DNA of 45,000 bases, from positions 27,654,446-27,699,445 of the forward strand of contig CM022665.1 of NCBI GenBank assembly GCA_012295275.1. Reading direction: 5' to 3'. The stretch comes from Chrysomallon squamiferum. Lineage: Eukaryota > Mollusca > Gastropoda > Neomphalida > Peltospiridae. The notes beneath the pieces are model-generated. The model was not told the origin of the DNA. It ran no database searches and saw only the letters and a program-made list of their open reading frames with translations. Of the stretch, positions 1 through 34,299 are shown piece by piece (the stretch's first letter is position 1; each line of letters begins with the position of its first letter). Position numbers and translations under genes: made by a program.

Positions 1-69
1 CATATGCAGATGGCAACGAATTTAGAGTGACACTTTCCTGTGTACAGATTATTTTAAAATATGTTTCAG
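1..69 (+). other. Intron of gene A, 3' part, at the window edge
   Basis: Ends in the acceptor TATGTTTCAG at 60-69. An open frame runs through it but the residues have no counterpart in genes B or C, so it is read as intron. The signal-peptide exon of gene A is not in the window. Confidence 0.7.
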
Positions 70-9301
<9,232 letters not shown>

Positions 9302-10688
9302 TAATGTCTTTTAAATTAAAAGACGTCACTCTATTGTCCTTGTGTTCCATTATATTAAAGAAGCACCGACTTGTACAAACAGTAATACAGGTTACACCAG
9401 AGCACGGATTTGAGCGAATGTTTAAGATGTATGATGGCTTGGACCTCACACAGGTTTGCACTTATTTCCTCTGTGACATTTTCTATTATCCATCTGTCTG
9501 TCAGAGTGAAGTTGAGAATTATCTGTAGGAATATGACGTAAATATATCAGAATTAATTTTAAAAATAATAAGATGATAATAACCTATGATTAACATTTAT
9601 CTGTCTATCGATCTGTCTAGCTAATATTAAAAAATATTTAAAAAAAAAACAAACAAGGAAAAACCCACAAACAAACAAAAGGCATTTTGAATATATAATA
9701 AGAAAGAAATCAACTCGATGTAATTGGATACATAAAAAGTAGTAGTATTTATTGAGTCTTGAAAGACACATCATTGTTTTTTTATTTTTTTATATATCTA
9801 TCATTCCATCTATACACACACACACAGAAAGGTGCGCGCACATACACACGTGAAGAGAAAATCCATTTACTGTGGATAGAAACAAACTCAATTTTTTAAT
9901 ACTGGTTGTTTCTTAAGCTTCTTTTCTAAATTGTCAGGCTGTATTATGATTCAGTTGAAGCTGATGTTTTAAAACAATTTACCTCAAATAACCAGCTTTG
10001 ATGATGGTTTCTGAATTAAATTGATGAAGCAATAACTTGTTTATGACCAAATACTGATGGCATTTTAAAAGCTTTTATATCGAGTTTGTCGATTAAAAGG
10101 AGTAAATATTTCTTTCTGTCAATCTCGTTGTGTCTGTTTCGCTATTCATCTGTCTATTCTTACTATATTTCTGTTCGTCTCATCGTTTGGAACTCTCTCT
10201 CTGTCTGTCTGTCTGTCTGTCTCTGAATGTGTCTCTATTTGTCTAAGAATTCCTCTCTCGATTAGTTTCTGTCTCACTTTGAATCTATTTCAGTTACTTT
10301 TTCATTCTCCTATATTTATATCGACGTTTTATTACAAAGGTTGCTGCTATAGAAGCAGTGACAACAACAGTAACAATAACAACAATAACAAACAACAAAA
10401 ATAATAACAAAAAGCAATAAACAACAACAAAACGAACTTTTTAAACTGGAAATTGCTAAACTGTTTAAAAGAACACATTTCAGAGACACTGTTACTTAAA
10501 TAACTAAAAACAGGTTGTTGTATATTACACAAAGGTAAATTACTCTCATACACTGACGTGTCGCAGATGTTTTCATGTCCGTACATCAATATCATGTTGT
10601 CGTAAGAAACATTTAGTTAATATATATTTATATAAAAAGACCAGTTAACTTTCTTGCATCTGAAATCATGGTACATGAGCTCTGTAAG

Positions 10689-10691
<3 letters not shown>
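9302..10691. other. Gene A 3' flank / intergenic
   Basis: Holds the candidate poly-A signal, an exon-like segment at 9391-9453, a (CTGT)n tract near 10200-10220 and AT-rich sequence. No convincing gene on either strand. Confidence 0.6.
9354..9359 (+). promoter_or_regulatory. Candidate polyadenylation signal of gene A
   Basis: ATTAAA, the common variant signal, 52 bases after the stop at 9299-9301. A perfect palindrome TCTTTTAAATTAAAAGA sits between the stop codon and this site. No other strong AATAAA is seen in the next 200 bases. Confidence 0.25.
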
Positions 10692-10769
<78 letters not shown>

Positions 10770-11553
10770 ATAAACTAATTAACCTAATGTTTATTTGCTT
10801 TCAGACATGTATGTGAATGCATACTTTCTGCCATTCATAAGATCGAAATTGTTAAAAAATAGTCTATCGTTTAAAGAATGCGTTGAAATGAATATATTTA
10901 ATAAATACACGTATATTTACATCTTTATATTAATGTATAAATAAATACAAATATGCTTATAAAGAACAAATTTTTATTTCACTAACATTCGATATTACAT
11001 TTTTTGTAAAAGACACACCAAACTGAGGAGCCTCTATTATAAAGTACATTCAAAACATCTTCACCGTTGGAAGAAAATGTCGTATTATTTCAAGAAAGTT
11101 CAGTAAAACAGTTGAAAAGAATATTTCTCGAAACAAAATCAGGCGAATTACAGATCCTTTCTGGATTTGTTTTCTAATCACTGGTGAGATATCAGAAAGG
11201 ATCGTGAAACAATATAATGAAGATTACATAGTGGTCACCTTTCTGTTTGTTTTTTGGAAAACATAAAAGCTTAAAGACATTGTAATTAGGCGGTGTACGA
11301 TTGTTGTTATATATGACCTGGCTTAAACATTGAAACAAAAAAGTGTATATATAACTATACAAATGAACACACACAAATACACGTACTCACAGAGACACAC
11401 ACATACAAAACACACACACACATATATAATACACACTTATACACACACACACGTATACAAGTAAAACCTTAGCTAAGAGATAGTGCAACCTTCCAGGTAA
11501 CACAATTATCATTATCCCTTCACTTTCTGACGTCAGAATACCTAGCATTAAGA
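10692..11553 (+). repeat. Duplicated intergenic element, copy 1
   Basis: A (GA)n tract (10692-10766) followed by about 790 bases that recur in the same orientation at 39640-40915. Matches are near-identical over about 10767-11225 and again at about 11264-11330 and 11465-11553. Ends near ACCTAGCATTAA. No protein is encoded. It may be a non-autonomous mobile element or a segmental duplication; similarity to copy 2 begins at the GA tract and stops at the same word in both, which favours an element. Confidence 0.75.
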
Positions 11554-12155
11554 GAGAGACTGAAAAAAGAGTCTGAAGGAGAAAATAATTTATAAAAAGG
11601 AAAAAAAAAAAAAACATAAAAAAAAATTAAATAAATAAATAAAATTAAGAAGCAAAGCAAAGATTGATAGAATTATTGATTTATATAGATTGCTCTCAAT
11701 TTAGCTTTTAAATTTCTTGTTAGGTGGCCATTAAAGCATGTTTTTAACCTAGAGTGAGCCTTAATAAAACATGCAAACAGTTTAATGGTGCAAACCTGGT
11801 GAAAATAACCATGATAATTAATAATAAAATCACAGATAGAATTATTATTGTTATATTTTCTTCATCTGTTTCTAAATTACCTCTTAGCGTTCTGTGTTCA
11901 AAGAAAACTAAAAAAAAATTATATTGGAAAATTCGACAGGAAAACAGGTTAAACTGAAATCTGTCCATGAAAAACAATTGTTACAAACAGCGGCAGCATA
12001 GAAATACATAATATTTTTATCATCTAACGACCGATCGATCTTTTTTTTTTCTTTTTTTTTTTTTAAAGATCTGTATCGATTAACAACGGCAGCAGTACGC
12101 CAGTAACAGAAGCAAGAGTACTGATGAATGACAGAAAAAACAACGGCAATATTCT
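11554..12155. other. Gene B 5' flank
   Basis: AT-rich sequence with A-runs at 11600-11645 and a T-run at 12041-12064. No coding potential is seen. It leads into the TATA-like element of gene B. Confidence 0.6.
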
Positions 12156-12163
12156 TATAAAAG
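12156..12163 (+). promoter_or_regulatory. Putative TATA box of gene B
   Basis: TATAAAAG lies 43 bp upstream of the ATG at 12206. A start of transcription about 30 bp downstream would give a 5' leader of only about 20 bases. Context is otherwise A/T-rich but not a repeat. Positional evidence only; genes A and D have no visible promoter to compare. Confidence 0.4.
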
Positions 12164-12205
12164 AAAGTAAGACAGTATTCACGAAACTCAAAGATTCTTA
12201 TCGAG

Positions 12206-23852
<11,647 letters not shown>

Positions 23853-23862
23853 TTTTCAGACA

Positions 23863-23868
23863 AATAAA
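23863..23868 (+). promoter_or_regulatory. Candidate polyadenylation signal of gene B
   Basis: AATAAA 10 bases after the stop codon at 23850-23852. The surroundings are A-rich, so a chance match is possible, and further AATAAA-like words follow downstream. Confidence 0.3.
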
Positions 23869-24764
23869 ATAAATAATAATTAATTATTGTGCCATTTGTA
23901 ACATCCATTGAGAAAAAATCTACAATGCATGAGTCACCATAATAATTTTTTTTTTCTTTCCTACTGATATTTTTTGTTGATGTTTTTTTTTTTTTTTTTT
24001 TTTTTTTAAATATCATAATTCACAGAACTGACTGGTTTCTAATTACTTCAGTTAGTTATCTGGATAATTACACACCGGAATTTGTGTGCATAAACCAGAT
24101 TGTTGCTTATATTAATTGCAAAACGAACTCCATACATCATTTATTTCCCTCTAGCAATCGTTTACAAACTGCTATGAGAAGGAATGAAAAATTAACAACA
24201 ACAACAACCACAAAAAACATTAATAACAACAACAACAACAAAAAACAACCGTGATAATGAAAAATAAATCAGTATGTAAATAAAGATAAAAAAAATATAT
24301 ATATATATAATAATAACAACAACCACAACAAAAACAATAAATAATACTAAATAATACTAAAAAATAAAATAAATAATAAAAATAATAAAACAGAAAATAA
24401 AACAAACAAAACCTAAAAAAAAAAAAAAAAATTAATGATTAATTATAGATACGGGATGGAAGCTAACATGATATATTTTCTAACATTATCGACAACACAT
24501 CTGCACAGTGTTCATTCCGGAACCGAGTAATCTGAACATGCTGTGTAAAATTCGCTAAAATAATTAATTAAGTCAAAATGCATTTAGACAATCGAAGCAT
24601 TTCTGACAGGTGCATTTATAAAAGGTTCTTATTAATTTATATTTTGTAGAGAGATAGATAACAGAGACAGAGAGGTAGAAAGTACACGAAAATAAATAAA
24701 ATTTAATAAATAAATAAATGAATAAATGAATAATAAATAAATAAATGAAGAAAGAGTAGAAAAG

Positions 24765-24796
<32 letters not shown>

Positions 24797-25628
24797 GACA
24801 TTATATAATATAAAACGGTAGGCCCGTTATAATATAAAACTATATATAGAAAATAGTAAACTATAAACATTAGATAGATAACACAGTAGCATCATAATGA
24901 TAATAATAATAATAATAAATGATAATAATAAATAAATTTATAATTAAAGAAACGAAATAACTATATTGCAAGAAAAAAAAAAAAGTATTGTAATTATTTA
25001 TAGATTAAAACATCAGTATCAATGTTAGCGGGTTGAAATCATGCATATAACATACAGATTTATTCCCTGGCTTCATGTTGTATCGGATATATCGCATTTA
25101 CGATCGAAACCATTAAAGTACATATTGGCATAGCAGGAACCAGTTAATGCAAATTAAAACAGCCATTTCAGTTAATGGAGGCGTTGGTGGTACCGTTGAA
25201 GATGCTATCGTTATTACTTCAACTGACGTCATCATCACTGGTGTCGCTATTGCTACTGGTATATAAGATATTATTATTATTATTGTTGTTGTTATTATTA
25301 TTATTATTATTATTAATGCGTATTAAAAACTGTAAGTTCCATTTCTTTTTGTTAATAACAGCAGCAGCAGCAGCAGCAGTAGTAATAGTAGTAGTAGTAG
25401 TAATAGTAGTAGTAATAATAGCACTGGTATTAGTAATAGTAACAAAGGGAAAATTTGAATTTTAAAATAATTTTAAAGACAAACTGAATGTTATTGTATT
25501 ACACAGAAATAAAGCACTACTTTTAAATTACATTCAAATGCATTTTTACCTTTATCTGTAAGGATTACATCTGAATTTTGTTTTACACTGTCGCATAAAA
25601 CCTACACGTTCAAATTAATTACCGTACT
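23869..25628. other. Intergenic sequence after gene B
   Basis: T-run at 23981-24007, AAC-rich and AAT-rich low complexity (24190-24430), (AAG)n at 24764-24795, AAT at 24898-24935, ATT at 25268-25316 and (AGC)n/(AGT)n at about 25360-25435. No gene recognised. Confidence 0.65.
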
Positions 25629-26010
25629 GCCTAAGATATAAACGGGCACTTCCTATCATTTCTTCTTTGATGTGCCGGATGAAATGAAACGAAATAGCTG
25701 TTGTAGTGTTTATTTATTATCTAAGAAGCTTGTAGAAATCGATAATCTTGAATCAGCTGTGTTACTAAGACATATGTTATTTGAAACTGTATGTAAATAA
25801 ACAAACGAAAGAGAGCGAGTTTTCGCTATTGTTTAGGATGTTGTTGGTTTTTTAGTGGTTTTTTTGTTGTTTTTTTTTAATTTTTGCTGTAATCTTATCG
25901 ATAATGTTTTATTAATCATATTCGTCATATATTCTGTTTGTAATTGCAATAGGTAAATAAGTAAGTAAGTAAATAAGTAAATATATAAATAAATAAATAA
26001 ATATTTTATT
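25629..26010 (+). repeat. Relic of gene-A-type intron sequence upstream of gene C
   Basis: 25629-25775 aligns almost without gaps to 909-1055 in the gene A intron (shared words TTCTTTGATGTGCCG, TTTATTTATTAT, CTTGAATCAGCT versus TTTGAATCAGCT, GTTACTAA). Weaker similarity continues to about 26010 against about 1280. About three quarters of positions match by eye in the core. No accompanying exon is recognised. Likely left by duplication of part of a receptor gene. Confidence 0.6.
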
Positions 26011-26650
26011 AATTATGACTTCAAATAATTCTGCTGCTGGTCTACTCTTACTAATTATTACCACTATTATTACTATTAGAAATATGTTATTATTGTTATT
26101 GTATTACTGCAGCTACAGCTAATGTTCCAGCACAAACATTTGTTCTCTTAAGCTAAAAAAAAAAAAGTAAAAAAAAAAAAAACGATGGATGAAAAAACCC
26201 AACATTTAGCCGTTAAACGAACCACAACCGACAATAGAAAAAATCTTCTCTCCGCTTGAGTTACGTTCGTTGTTAATTTATTGATTGAACTCAGTCTCAT
26301 GCAGAGTGCTGACTGACACAGGAATGACATTACTAAAATAATTATTTCTTCAGCTGAATGAAAATATATGTCTGGATGCGATCCCATAGTCCATCGTCTA
26401 CCAGTACTTTCAGCGTATCCCCATCACTGGTTTTTGAAGTCTATAGATGTTTTTTCAAACGTTATATCAGTGCGACTGGGCAATCCATCATCTATCTGCC
26501 TTGTCAGAACCTTAGTAAACTGAGACGACTGTCGTTTCCTTTAGTAAGTTTTAATTATTTTGCAATCGTTTTCGAGGCAGCATTTGTATGCGGAGAACGA
26601 GAACTTATCAGCTGCACTGAAAATGAATGAAGATAGTATTTTCATAACAA
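26011..26650. other. Intergenic sequence upstream of gene C
   Basis: Contains ATT/CTA-rich sequence, an A-run at 26155-26181 and a 90-codon frame (26358-26630) with no recognisable similarity or domain. I do not call it a gene. Confidence 0.45.
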
Positions 26651-26654
26651 ATTT

Positions 26655-26850
26655 GACAGTACTTGATATTCATTTGAAATGACTGGCGGACTGTTTGAAA
26701 TAGGACTGTACTTGATATTCGTTTGAAATGACTGGCGCACTGTTTGAAATACAACGATACCTGAAATTTGTTTGAAATAAGAAGCCCACGCTTTGAAAAC
26801 GATAGTATCTAATAGTCTTTTGAAACGAGTAGCGGCCTGTATGAAATCCG
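26655..26850 (+). repeat. About 49-bp minisatellite, four decaying copies, 5' of gene C
   Basis: Copies begin near 26655, 26704, 26752 and 26801. The first two are nearly identical (core TTGATATTCNTTTGAAATGA ... CTGTTTGAAATA); the third and fourth are progressively diverged but keep paired TTGAAA words. It ends about 220 bases before the gene C start codon. Confidence 0.75.
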
Positions 26851-27039
26851 GTCATCCAGATCTGTTTGCAATTAACTCTTTAATGGTTATTATGAAACGC
26901 TGAAGTATTTACAGAATATTATAGCTCTTATCATTATTATTAACATTATTTTTGTTTATATATGTATATATATATATATATATATTTATATACATATATA
27001 TTACATTTCGGATTTGTTTCTTGTTTTTAAAATGCATTG

Positions 27040-27065
27040 CACGTGGTCAAAGAGAGTATTCAGTT
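27040..27065 (+). promoter_or_regulatory. Putative core promoter elements of gene C
   Basis: An E-box CACGTG at 27040-27045 and an initiator-like TCAGTT at 27060-27065 lie just before the ATG at 27070. If TCAGTT marked the start, the leader would be almost nil, so the true start may be upstream near the TA-rich tract at 26958-27000. Weak evidence. Confidence 0.2.
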
Positions 27066-27069
27066 CAAC

Positions 27070-28357
27070 ATGTTGGAGATGTGTACATTGTGGATTTTTT
27101 CATGGATAAGTGTGATGGTGCTTGTCTATGCAGACGACAGCAGGGACTGTGTCTGTGACTACAAAATTTCAGTCCCCAAAACAAGTAAGAGCAGAATTTA
27201 GTAACTAACATACTTAGTTTAATTAGGACAGAGATGTTGATAATAAGTAAAAAAAATTATCTGTTTTTATGAAATTTAAACGAACTACAGATAGTAATAG
27301 TATTAGTATTAGTATTAGTATTAGTAGTAGTAGTAATAGTTGTAGTAGTAGCAGTAGTAGTAGTAATAGTAGTAGTAGTTATAATAATAATAATGATACA
27401 CTAATAATGTACAGTAATAATGTACAGTGATATTACACTCTCAAGTTAATATACAAATACACACACATATGTACATACATATTTGTCTACGTATCTACAT
27501 TTATATACAATGTTATAGCGAACTATTTTGTGTAATTAAAATCACATCGCTATTACTATAACTGTATACACAGTATCGTTATCATTATTATTATTGTTGT
27601 TGTTTTCGTTGTTGTTGCACCTGTCCTGGTTGTACTGCATTAAATAAGTAGATTAATCTGCATATGCTTAACTCTCAGTGTCCAGATTTCTCTGTGTATA
27701 ATATTAATAAGTCATCCTTTCTATGAAGAACATTTACTTATTATAATGATGATTACATTTTAATGATTTAGTTGTCCTAATGCCAGAGAAGTTATAGAGA
27801 ATTTACAAAACCTATTTCCATAAATGACTTCATTTTAACGATACCCAAATGACAAGTTTTAAATTATTCATCACTGTTTTTATTAGCGGGAATTACAAAA
27901 TGCAGACTGGACATGTTTAGACTGTCAGTGTCATTACATATAGATTATTTATTCGAAAAAGGTTTCCTATTATTGTTTTTAAAAAGGGAAATGAAAAGAT
28001 ATGAAAGACATTCATGAAATTTAAATAAAATTAGGTAACACTGGCACGTTTGAGCTTCCCCACATAATTATCATATATACAAATAAATTACGTCTTTGTT
28101 TGCACCACACACACACACACAAACAGACAGACACACACACACACACACACAGACACACACACACAGACACACACACACACAGACACACACACACACAGAT
28201 ACACACACATACACACACACACAGACACACAGACACACAGATACACTTACTGTATTTACTTATCCATTCGTCCTGTTTTTCTGTCTGTCTATCTTTCTTT
28301 GTCTCTACCTGTCTGTCTCTCTGTCTGTCTGTCTCTCTCTCTATCTATCTCTATCTG

Positions 28358-28396
<39 letters not shown>

Positions 28397-30002
28397 ATAT
28401 ATATATATATTTGTATGTCTGTTTTACTATCTGATCATCTTTGGAATGTTTCTCTGACACAGACGCATACATATACACCAGATATTGTATTTCAGCTATA
28501 TATACATTTCTTATTTTGTATTCAGTGTAAACTATACACTTCACGTATGAAGACAAAGAAACACAAAATTCCCACGCGAATTAAAAAAAAAATATTAATA
28601 ATAAAAAAAAATAAAAAATAAAATAAAACTATATATATATATATATATATACGTTTTTTTGTTTTTTTTTAAATACTTCTCAATTTGCATTCTGTAAGAA
28701 AGTTTATACACACGACATTTTACAAATGCCCCAGTATTTATCTTAGCTGTCTATTACAGGAAAGCAAACTGTTCCTAATTAATATATTGTATCTGTCTCG
28801 GCTTTGTTTGGTCTCACAGAAACGGATAGAGAAATCGCTATTAGTATTAATTAAACGTCGAAGAAGTATTGAATTTCAGTTTCACTTTGAAAAAATCTCC
28901 TTTTTATTTCCAATTTATATATGGACCAGTAACTGAGCTAAATATTTATTCTTTTGATTTCCCAACTGGTGAGTTTTAGATCAAACGTAATGTGTTAATG
29001 TATTAGTATTATATTCGAACGAACGATTTAGTAGATTTTCAGGTATCAACAAAATTTTAAAGTGATTCACTATACGCGTTTTGAAACAATATCCCGAAGA
29101 TATAAGAGTCAGTAATTTGTCATGTCACCAAGGGTGAATCATAACGACTGTTAAGGTGACTGTACTGATCATCAAATACAGTTCATTACGTTCAGGGTGA
29201 TTGTACTGGCATCCGATATTGTTATTAGCTGTTAGAGAGAATCTACTGAAGTAAGATATTGGTCACCACAATTGGGTGATTGTACTAACATCAGATATTG
29301 CCAATGAATGTTATACTGATAAAAGAGATTGTTATATATACTTATATATACACTACAATGTTGTTGTTTTTTCAAATATCGGTATGATTTGGGGAATAAA
29401 ATATATAAACCTCTGTGCATCATTTTATTTAGTTTCGTGGAACAATCCAATCAGTCAGCTGAAAAACAACTACAACAGGTCGGATCTAGGAGAATCCTGG
29501 GACAGGGTTTACATGAAGCAGGTGTTGAAGGAAAGAGGCTACAATCTAGAACCCTGCGAAGCGACTCAGAAGGAGCATTTTAGAAAGAATGAAAGCTCCT
29601 GTTTCTACATCCTCAACGACCAAGTGCTCATCAAAAGTGTGGCCGAGCAGATCGTCAAAGAACTCAAGTGGCCCAATGTCGTGGTGCTTTTTGATAAAAA
29701 CACAGGTTTGTTTATAGACACATTCTTGTACCATTTGTCGATTGTATTTTTGCATTTATTTGCCTCTGATTAAAGAAAATTTGATTTCTGTATTTGATCT
29801 TAACGCTTTTTGATTTTGGTTAAATAAAAAAAAATAAAAAATAAAGGATTTGTTTAGACCATTGTTGGATAAATGTTTCTCTAATTTAGTTCCTTTTGAT
29901 AAATACAAAATTTGTCTTAAATCGCTTGCTTCAAGAATTATATATATATTTTTAATCAATATCTTTTTAATTAAGAGCTGTAATGTAATCCTGTGTGTTA
30001 TA

Positions 30003-30051
<49 letters not shown>

Positions 30052-30639
30052 GTTATGTATGTATGTGTCTATATGTGTCTGTCTGCCTGTCTGTCTGTGT
30101 GTGTATGTATTATGTATGTATGTATGTATGTATGTATATATGCATGCATGAATCCCTTTTTGTATGTATATATGATTGTATGATTGGGTGTATGTATATG
30201 TACGTATATATGTATGTATATAATGTATCTGTGTATGCATGTATGAACGTATGTATGTATGTTTGTACGTTTTATACCTATAGATTATTTAATACTGATA
30301 CTTATTACTTAATGTACAGAATCTGCAGCAAGTCAGCTGTCCAGTTTGCAGTCCACGTACATGAAGATGCTGATGTATCAGATAACAAACGACATGAGCG
30401 TCGCAACACTGGACAAAATCCTGGTGTCCTCTAGCAACGTCCTGCCTCCCGCTCACAGAAACTTTCTTGTTCTCTGTCACAGTGACTGCATTTGGAAGAT
30501 AATTAGTCAGGTATAATATCACTAACCACTTCAGATTTAATGTTATGTTTTAAAAAACGTATATATATATATAGGTGTACGTGTGTTTGCGTACGTACGT
30601 ATATATAAAAGATAAATATATAGATATATAGATAAATAG

Positions 30640-30677
<38 letters not shown>

Positions 30678-31617
30678 GGCATTCATATAATATTAGCGTT
30701 ACAGTATATAAAACGGAAACACATAGGGTATATTATCAGACAGCTGTAGTTCACCACAGCTAGCAGAACGGTTGACGGATGTACACTGAATTATTAAAGA
30801 AAACGTATATCACAAAACACTCGAGAGACTTATTACCTTGTCATTATCTCTCTGTAGAAGTTATGTTTAGATCGATCCTCTTTGTCGGTTATTTATTAAT
30901 TATTAAAACACTTACCTGGCCTTTTGGTGTGAATTAGCTCACGTATGTGTGGGCCAGTTATTTGTCTCCGTATAGAACAAACGAAAATGCAGAGCGTTCA
31001 CCCTGCTGCAAGCGATTCGATCATGCTTTGGTATTAATAATTACAATTTTAATGGAAATAGTGGCAAGGTGTATGAAATGTATGCTACTACTGGGCTTTG
31101 TTGGTATGAACTCCTCGGTAATTATCATCGTTACTAAAATCACCAGCCATTATATTAATAATTAAATAACAATTGTTCCTGTTTATCGACTAGTACTGAA
31201 AATAACATGGCTAATATTAATACTGCAGTAGCAACAACGACAGCACCTATGAGAGCCATATCTACAAAGTCAGCCGATGATTCCATTTTCCTACTACTAC
31301 TTTACTACTATTACTACTACTACTACTACTGCTGCTACTACTACGACTACTACTACTATTACTGCTACTACTACTACTACCATTGCCACAACCACTATTA
31401 CTAGTGCAAAATAACAACTACTACTACTGTTATTGCCACTGCTCTACAGCTATTACTACCACTAATACAATAACTATTCCTACTACTCCTATTACTATTA
31501 CAACTGGTACTGCAAAAAGCTACTACCACTATTATCTCTTTAATGCTAACACTATTAATACAATAACTACTACAGTTAATTCTACAAATAGTTCATAAAT
31601 ACCTTTATGGTATTAAT

Positions 31618-31649
<32 letters not shown>

Positions 31650-33303
31650 TAAATATACCTGAAACTATAACTGCTTGTTATTGATATTATTTCTACAGGT
31701 AATTTACATGTAACACAGTCAGTGAACAATATTAATAATTATTCTCTGTTCTGTATCTCACTCTCTGTCTTTCTGTGTATGACCCGTGTTTATCTCTGCC
31801 TATCTCTCTCTCGCACGCACGTACCCACACACACACACACATACACACATACGGTTACTTGTCGTACTTCAGAGAGAAATGGTGTTAGTTACGATCTGGT
31901 GTTACAGGTTAACTCTTACGACGAGAAGACGGTCGCCATACAGTCCCTCTCTAAGTGGATATTTGCTGTTCCTACCAAAGAAATCGCTAACTTCGAAAGA
32001 AAATACATCAAGCTGGATCACGTGGCAATCTTTACATTCCCTGATGCCTTATCTGGTCAAATGAATCTGGTATGCTCTTGGACGTTTTTTTTTTTTTCTC
32101 TTCTCTTTTTGTGAATGTTAGTCGAATTTGCAGTTATATCATTCTGTATGATGATGATCATCATCATCACCACAATCACATCATTGCCATCATATTCATT
32201 ATTATCGTTGCTGTTGTTATTTTTCTTATACAGTAATTTCCCTTTATTTATTTTAACCGTAACGTTACCGTCGTTAGTCTTTCAATAAAGTTTGTCCGAT
32301 TTCCTTTGTGTATCTGTCGCTTTCTGTCGTCTTTCTCTTCCGTTCCGTACTTACGTCACTTAACGCGGTTTCTCGTAGACGACTTCAGTTTCTGAAAAAA
32401 CAGAAACGTAAAAAAAATCATCTAATTTTTCTGTTTTCTAGATAATCCACACAAACCGAAGCTGTGCATTTGGAAGAATATCGACATTGCTCTACAAAGA
32501 AGAAGGGCGAGCTGCCAGCACAGTTGGAAGTTTTGACATGTTTGGTCAAATCAGTCTGGAACATCATTTGTTTCCTAACATCAGATTTGGATTCAACAAA
32601 AGAAAGTTTTTGGCTGCAACAATAGTGGTAGGATATTCTATCAAGTCGAAAATTTTAGTAATCAAAACTAAAGAAAGCCTACTGTAAGATAAAAATATGG
32701 ACGTTACAATATTGACATTAACGGATATACTGACCTGACAATATCGACATCGCAATATTGATATTGCGAGAAATATTGATACGACAATATTGACATTAGC
32801 AGTAATATTTATTGTTATCACAATATTGATATCACGGTATTGATATTAGCAGAAATACAGAAATCACAACATTGACGTGAATACTGACATCACAATGTTT
32901 ATAATATCAGAAATATTATACCGCAGTATTGATTTTACGGGCCTGAATACTCCTGATATGATACTCCGAAACATTTATATCATTAGCTGTAATACTGTAC
33001 TTAAAATAAATTATTAATATGTTTTAATGTGTGAACATATGATAGCAAGAATATTACCCACTGCAGGATTTCAGAAGTTACAGTGTTTTTTTTTTTTATA
33101 GAGATCTAACAAATCATATCTCTATAACAAATCATATCACTTTTGAATTCGACCTAGCGTGCAAAAAATATTGTCAATATAACTAATTACGTGAATAAAC
33201 GCAGTAATGAACTGAAAAGAAAACAAACAATAAGATTGATTAATAATCCGGTGGCGTGGTGGCAGTAATATACATCATTTGTTTAAACGGACTTTCCAGT
33301 TGC

Positions 33304-33366
<63 letters not shown>

Positions 33367-33712
33367 ATTTTGAAATTTTGTAAATTAAATACAAAAATGT
33401 ATAATTTATTTATCAACGTATTTCAGTGGTCACCGTTTGTTATAGAAACAAAGGACAGCCAAGGAAAGATTGTGTACGAAGGAATCTGTATGGATCTTCT
33501 GTACCAGATGGCCATTTCTCTTAACTTCACGTGAGTAATACATTATGCATACACATACGCATATACATTTACACATGTTTACATATACACATACACATAC
33601 ATATAATATACATATACATAAACAAATATACACATATGTACATTAATACAAATATATAGGGAGGCATATGCATTTACGTATGTGTCTGTATATTAAATTT
33701 TAAATTATTATT

Positions 33713-33768
<56 letters not shown>

Positions 33769-34209
33769 AAACTTTTATTATCTTTCCGCTCAGTACAAAA
33801 ATCATTTATATCTAAAGGATATGAATTTATTAATAAAATAATAATTTTTCGCTGTAAATATACGAGATTACTCAGTAAAATACATGTACAACGTATTTAC
33901 CCGATCCTAATCCTATGTGTTTTTCACCAAACATTTAGTTGGTGTATTTATCATGTAAATATGGTTTTCTTTTGAAACAGATATGAAGTTATAGAAACGC
34001 CGGATAAAGAATTTGGTGCTTTTGTTAATAATTCGTGGACTGGTTTGGTGGGATTATTGCAAACGAAGGTAGTGTATAATAGTAAACGTTTGTAACAACA
34101 ACGACAATGACTATCACCACTACTACTATAACTACGAAATAGCAACAACTACCATTATTGCAATTACTACTACAATAACAACCTTTAAAAATAAAATAAA
34201 TAGAAATGG

Positions 34210-34299
<90 letters not shown>

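Noticed and set aside
26358-26630. 90-codon frame upstream of gene C as a separate gene
   Set aside because: No recognisable domain, no splice or promoter support, and a competing antisense frame overlaps its start. Kept only as unexplained intergenic sequence.
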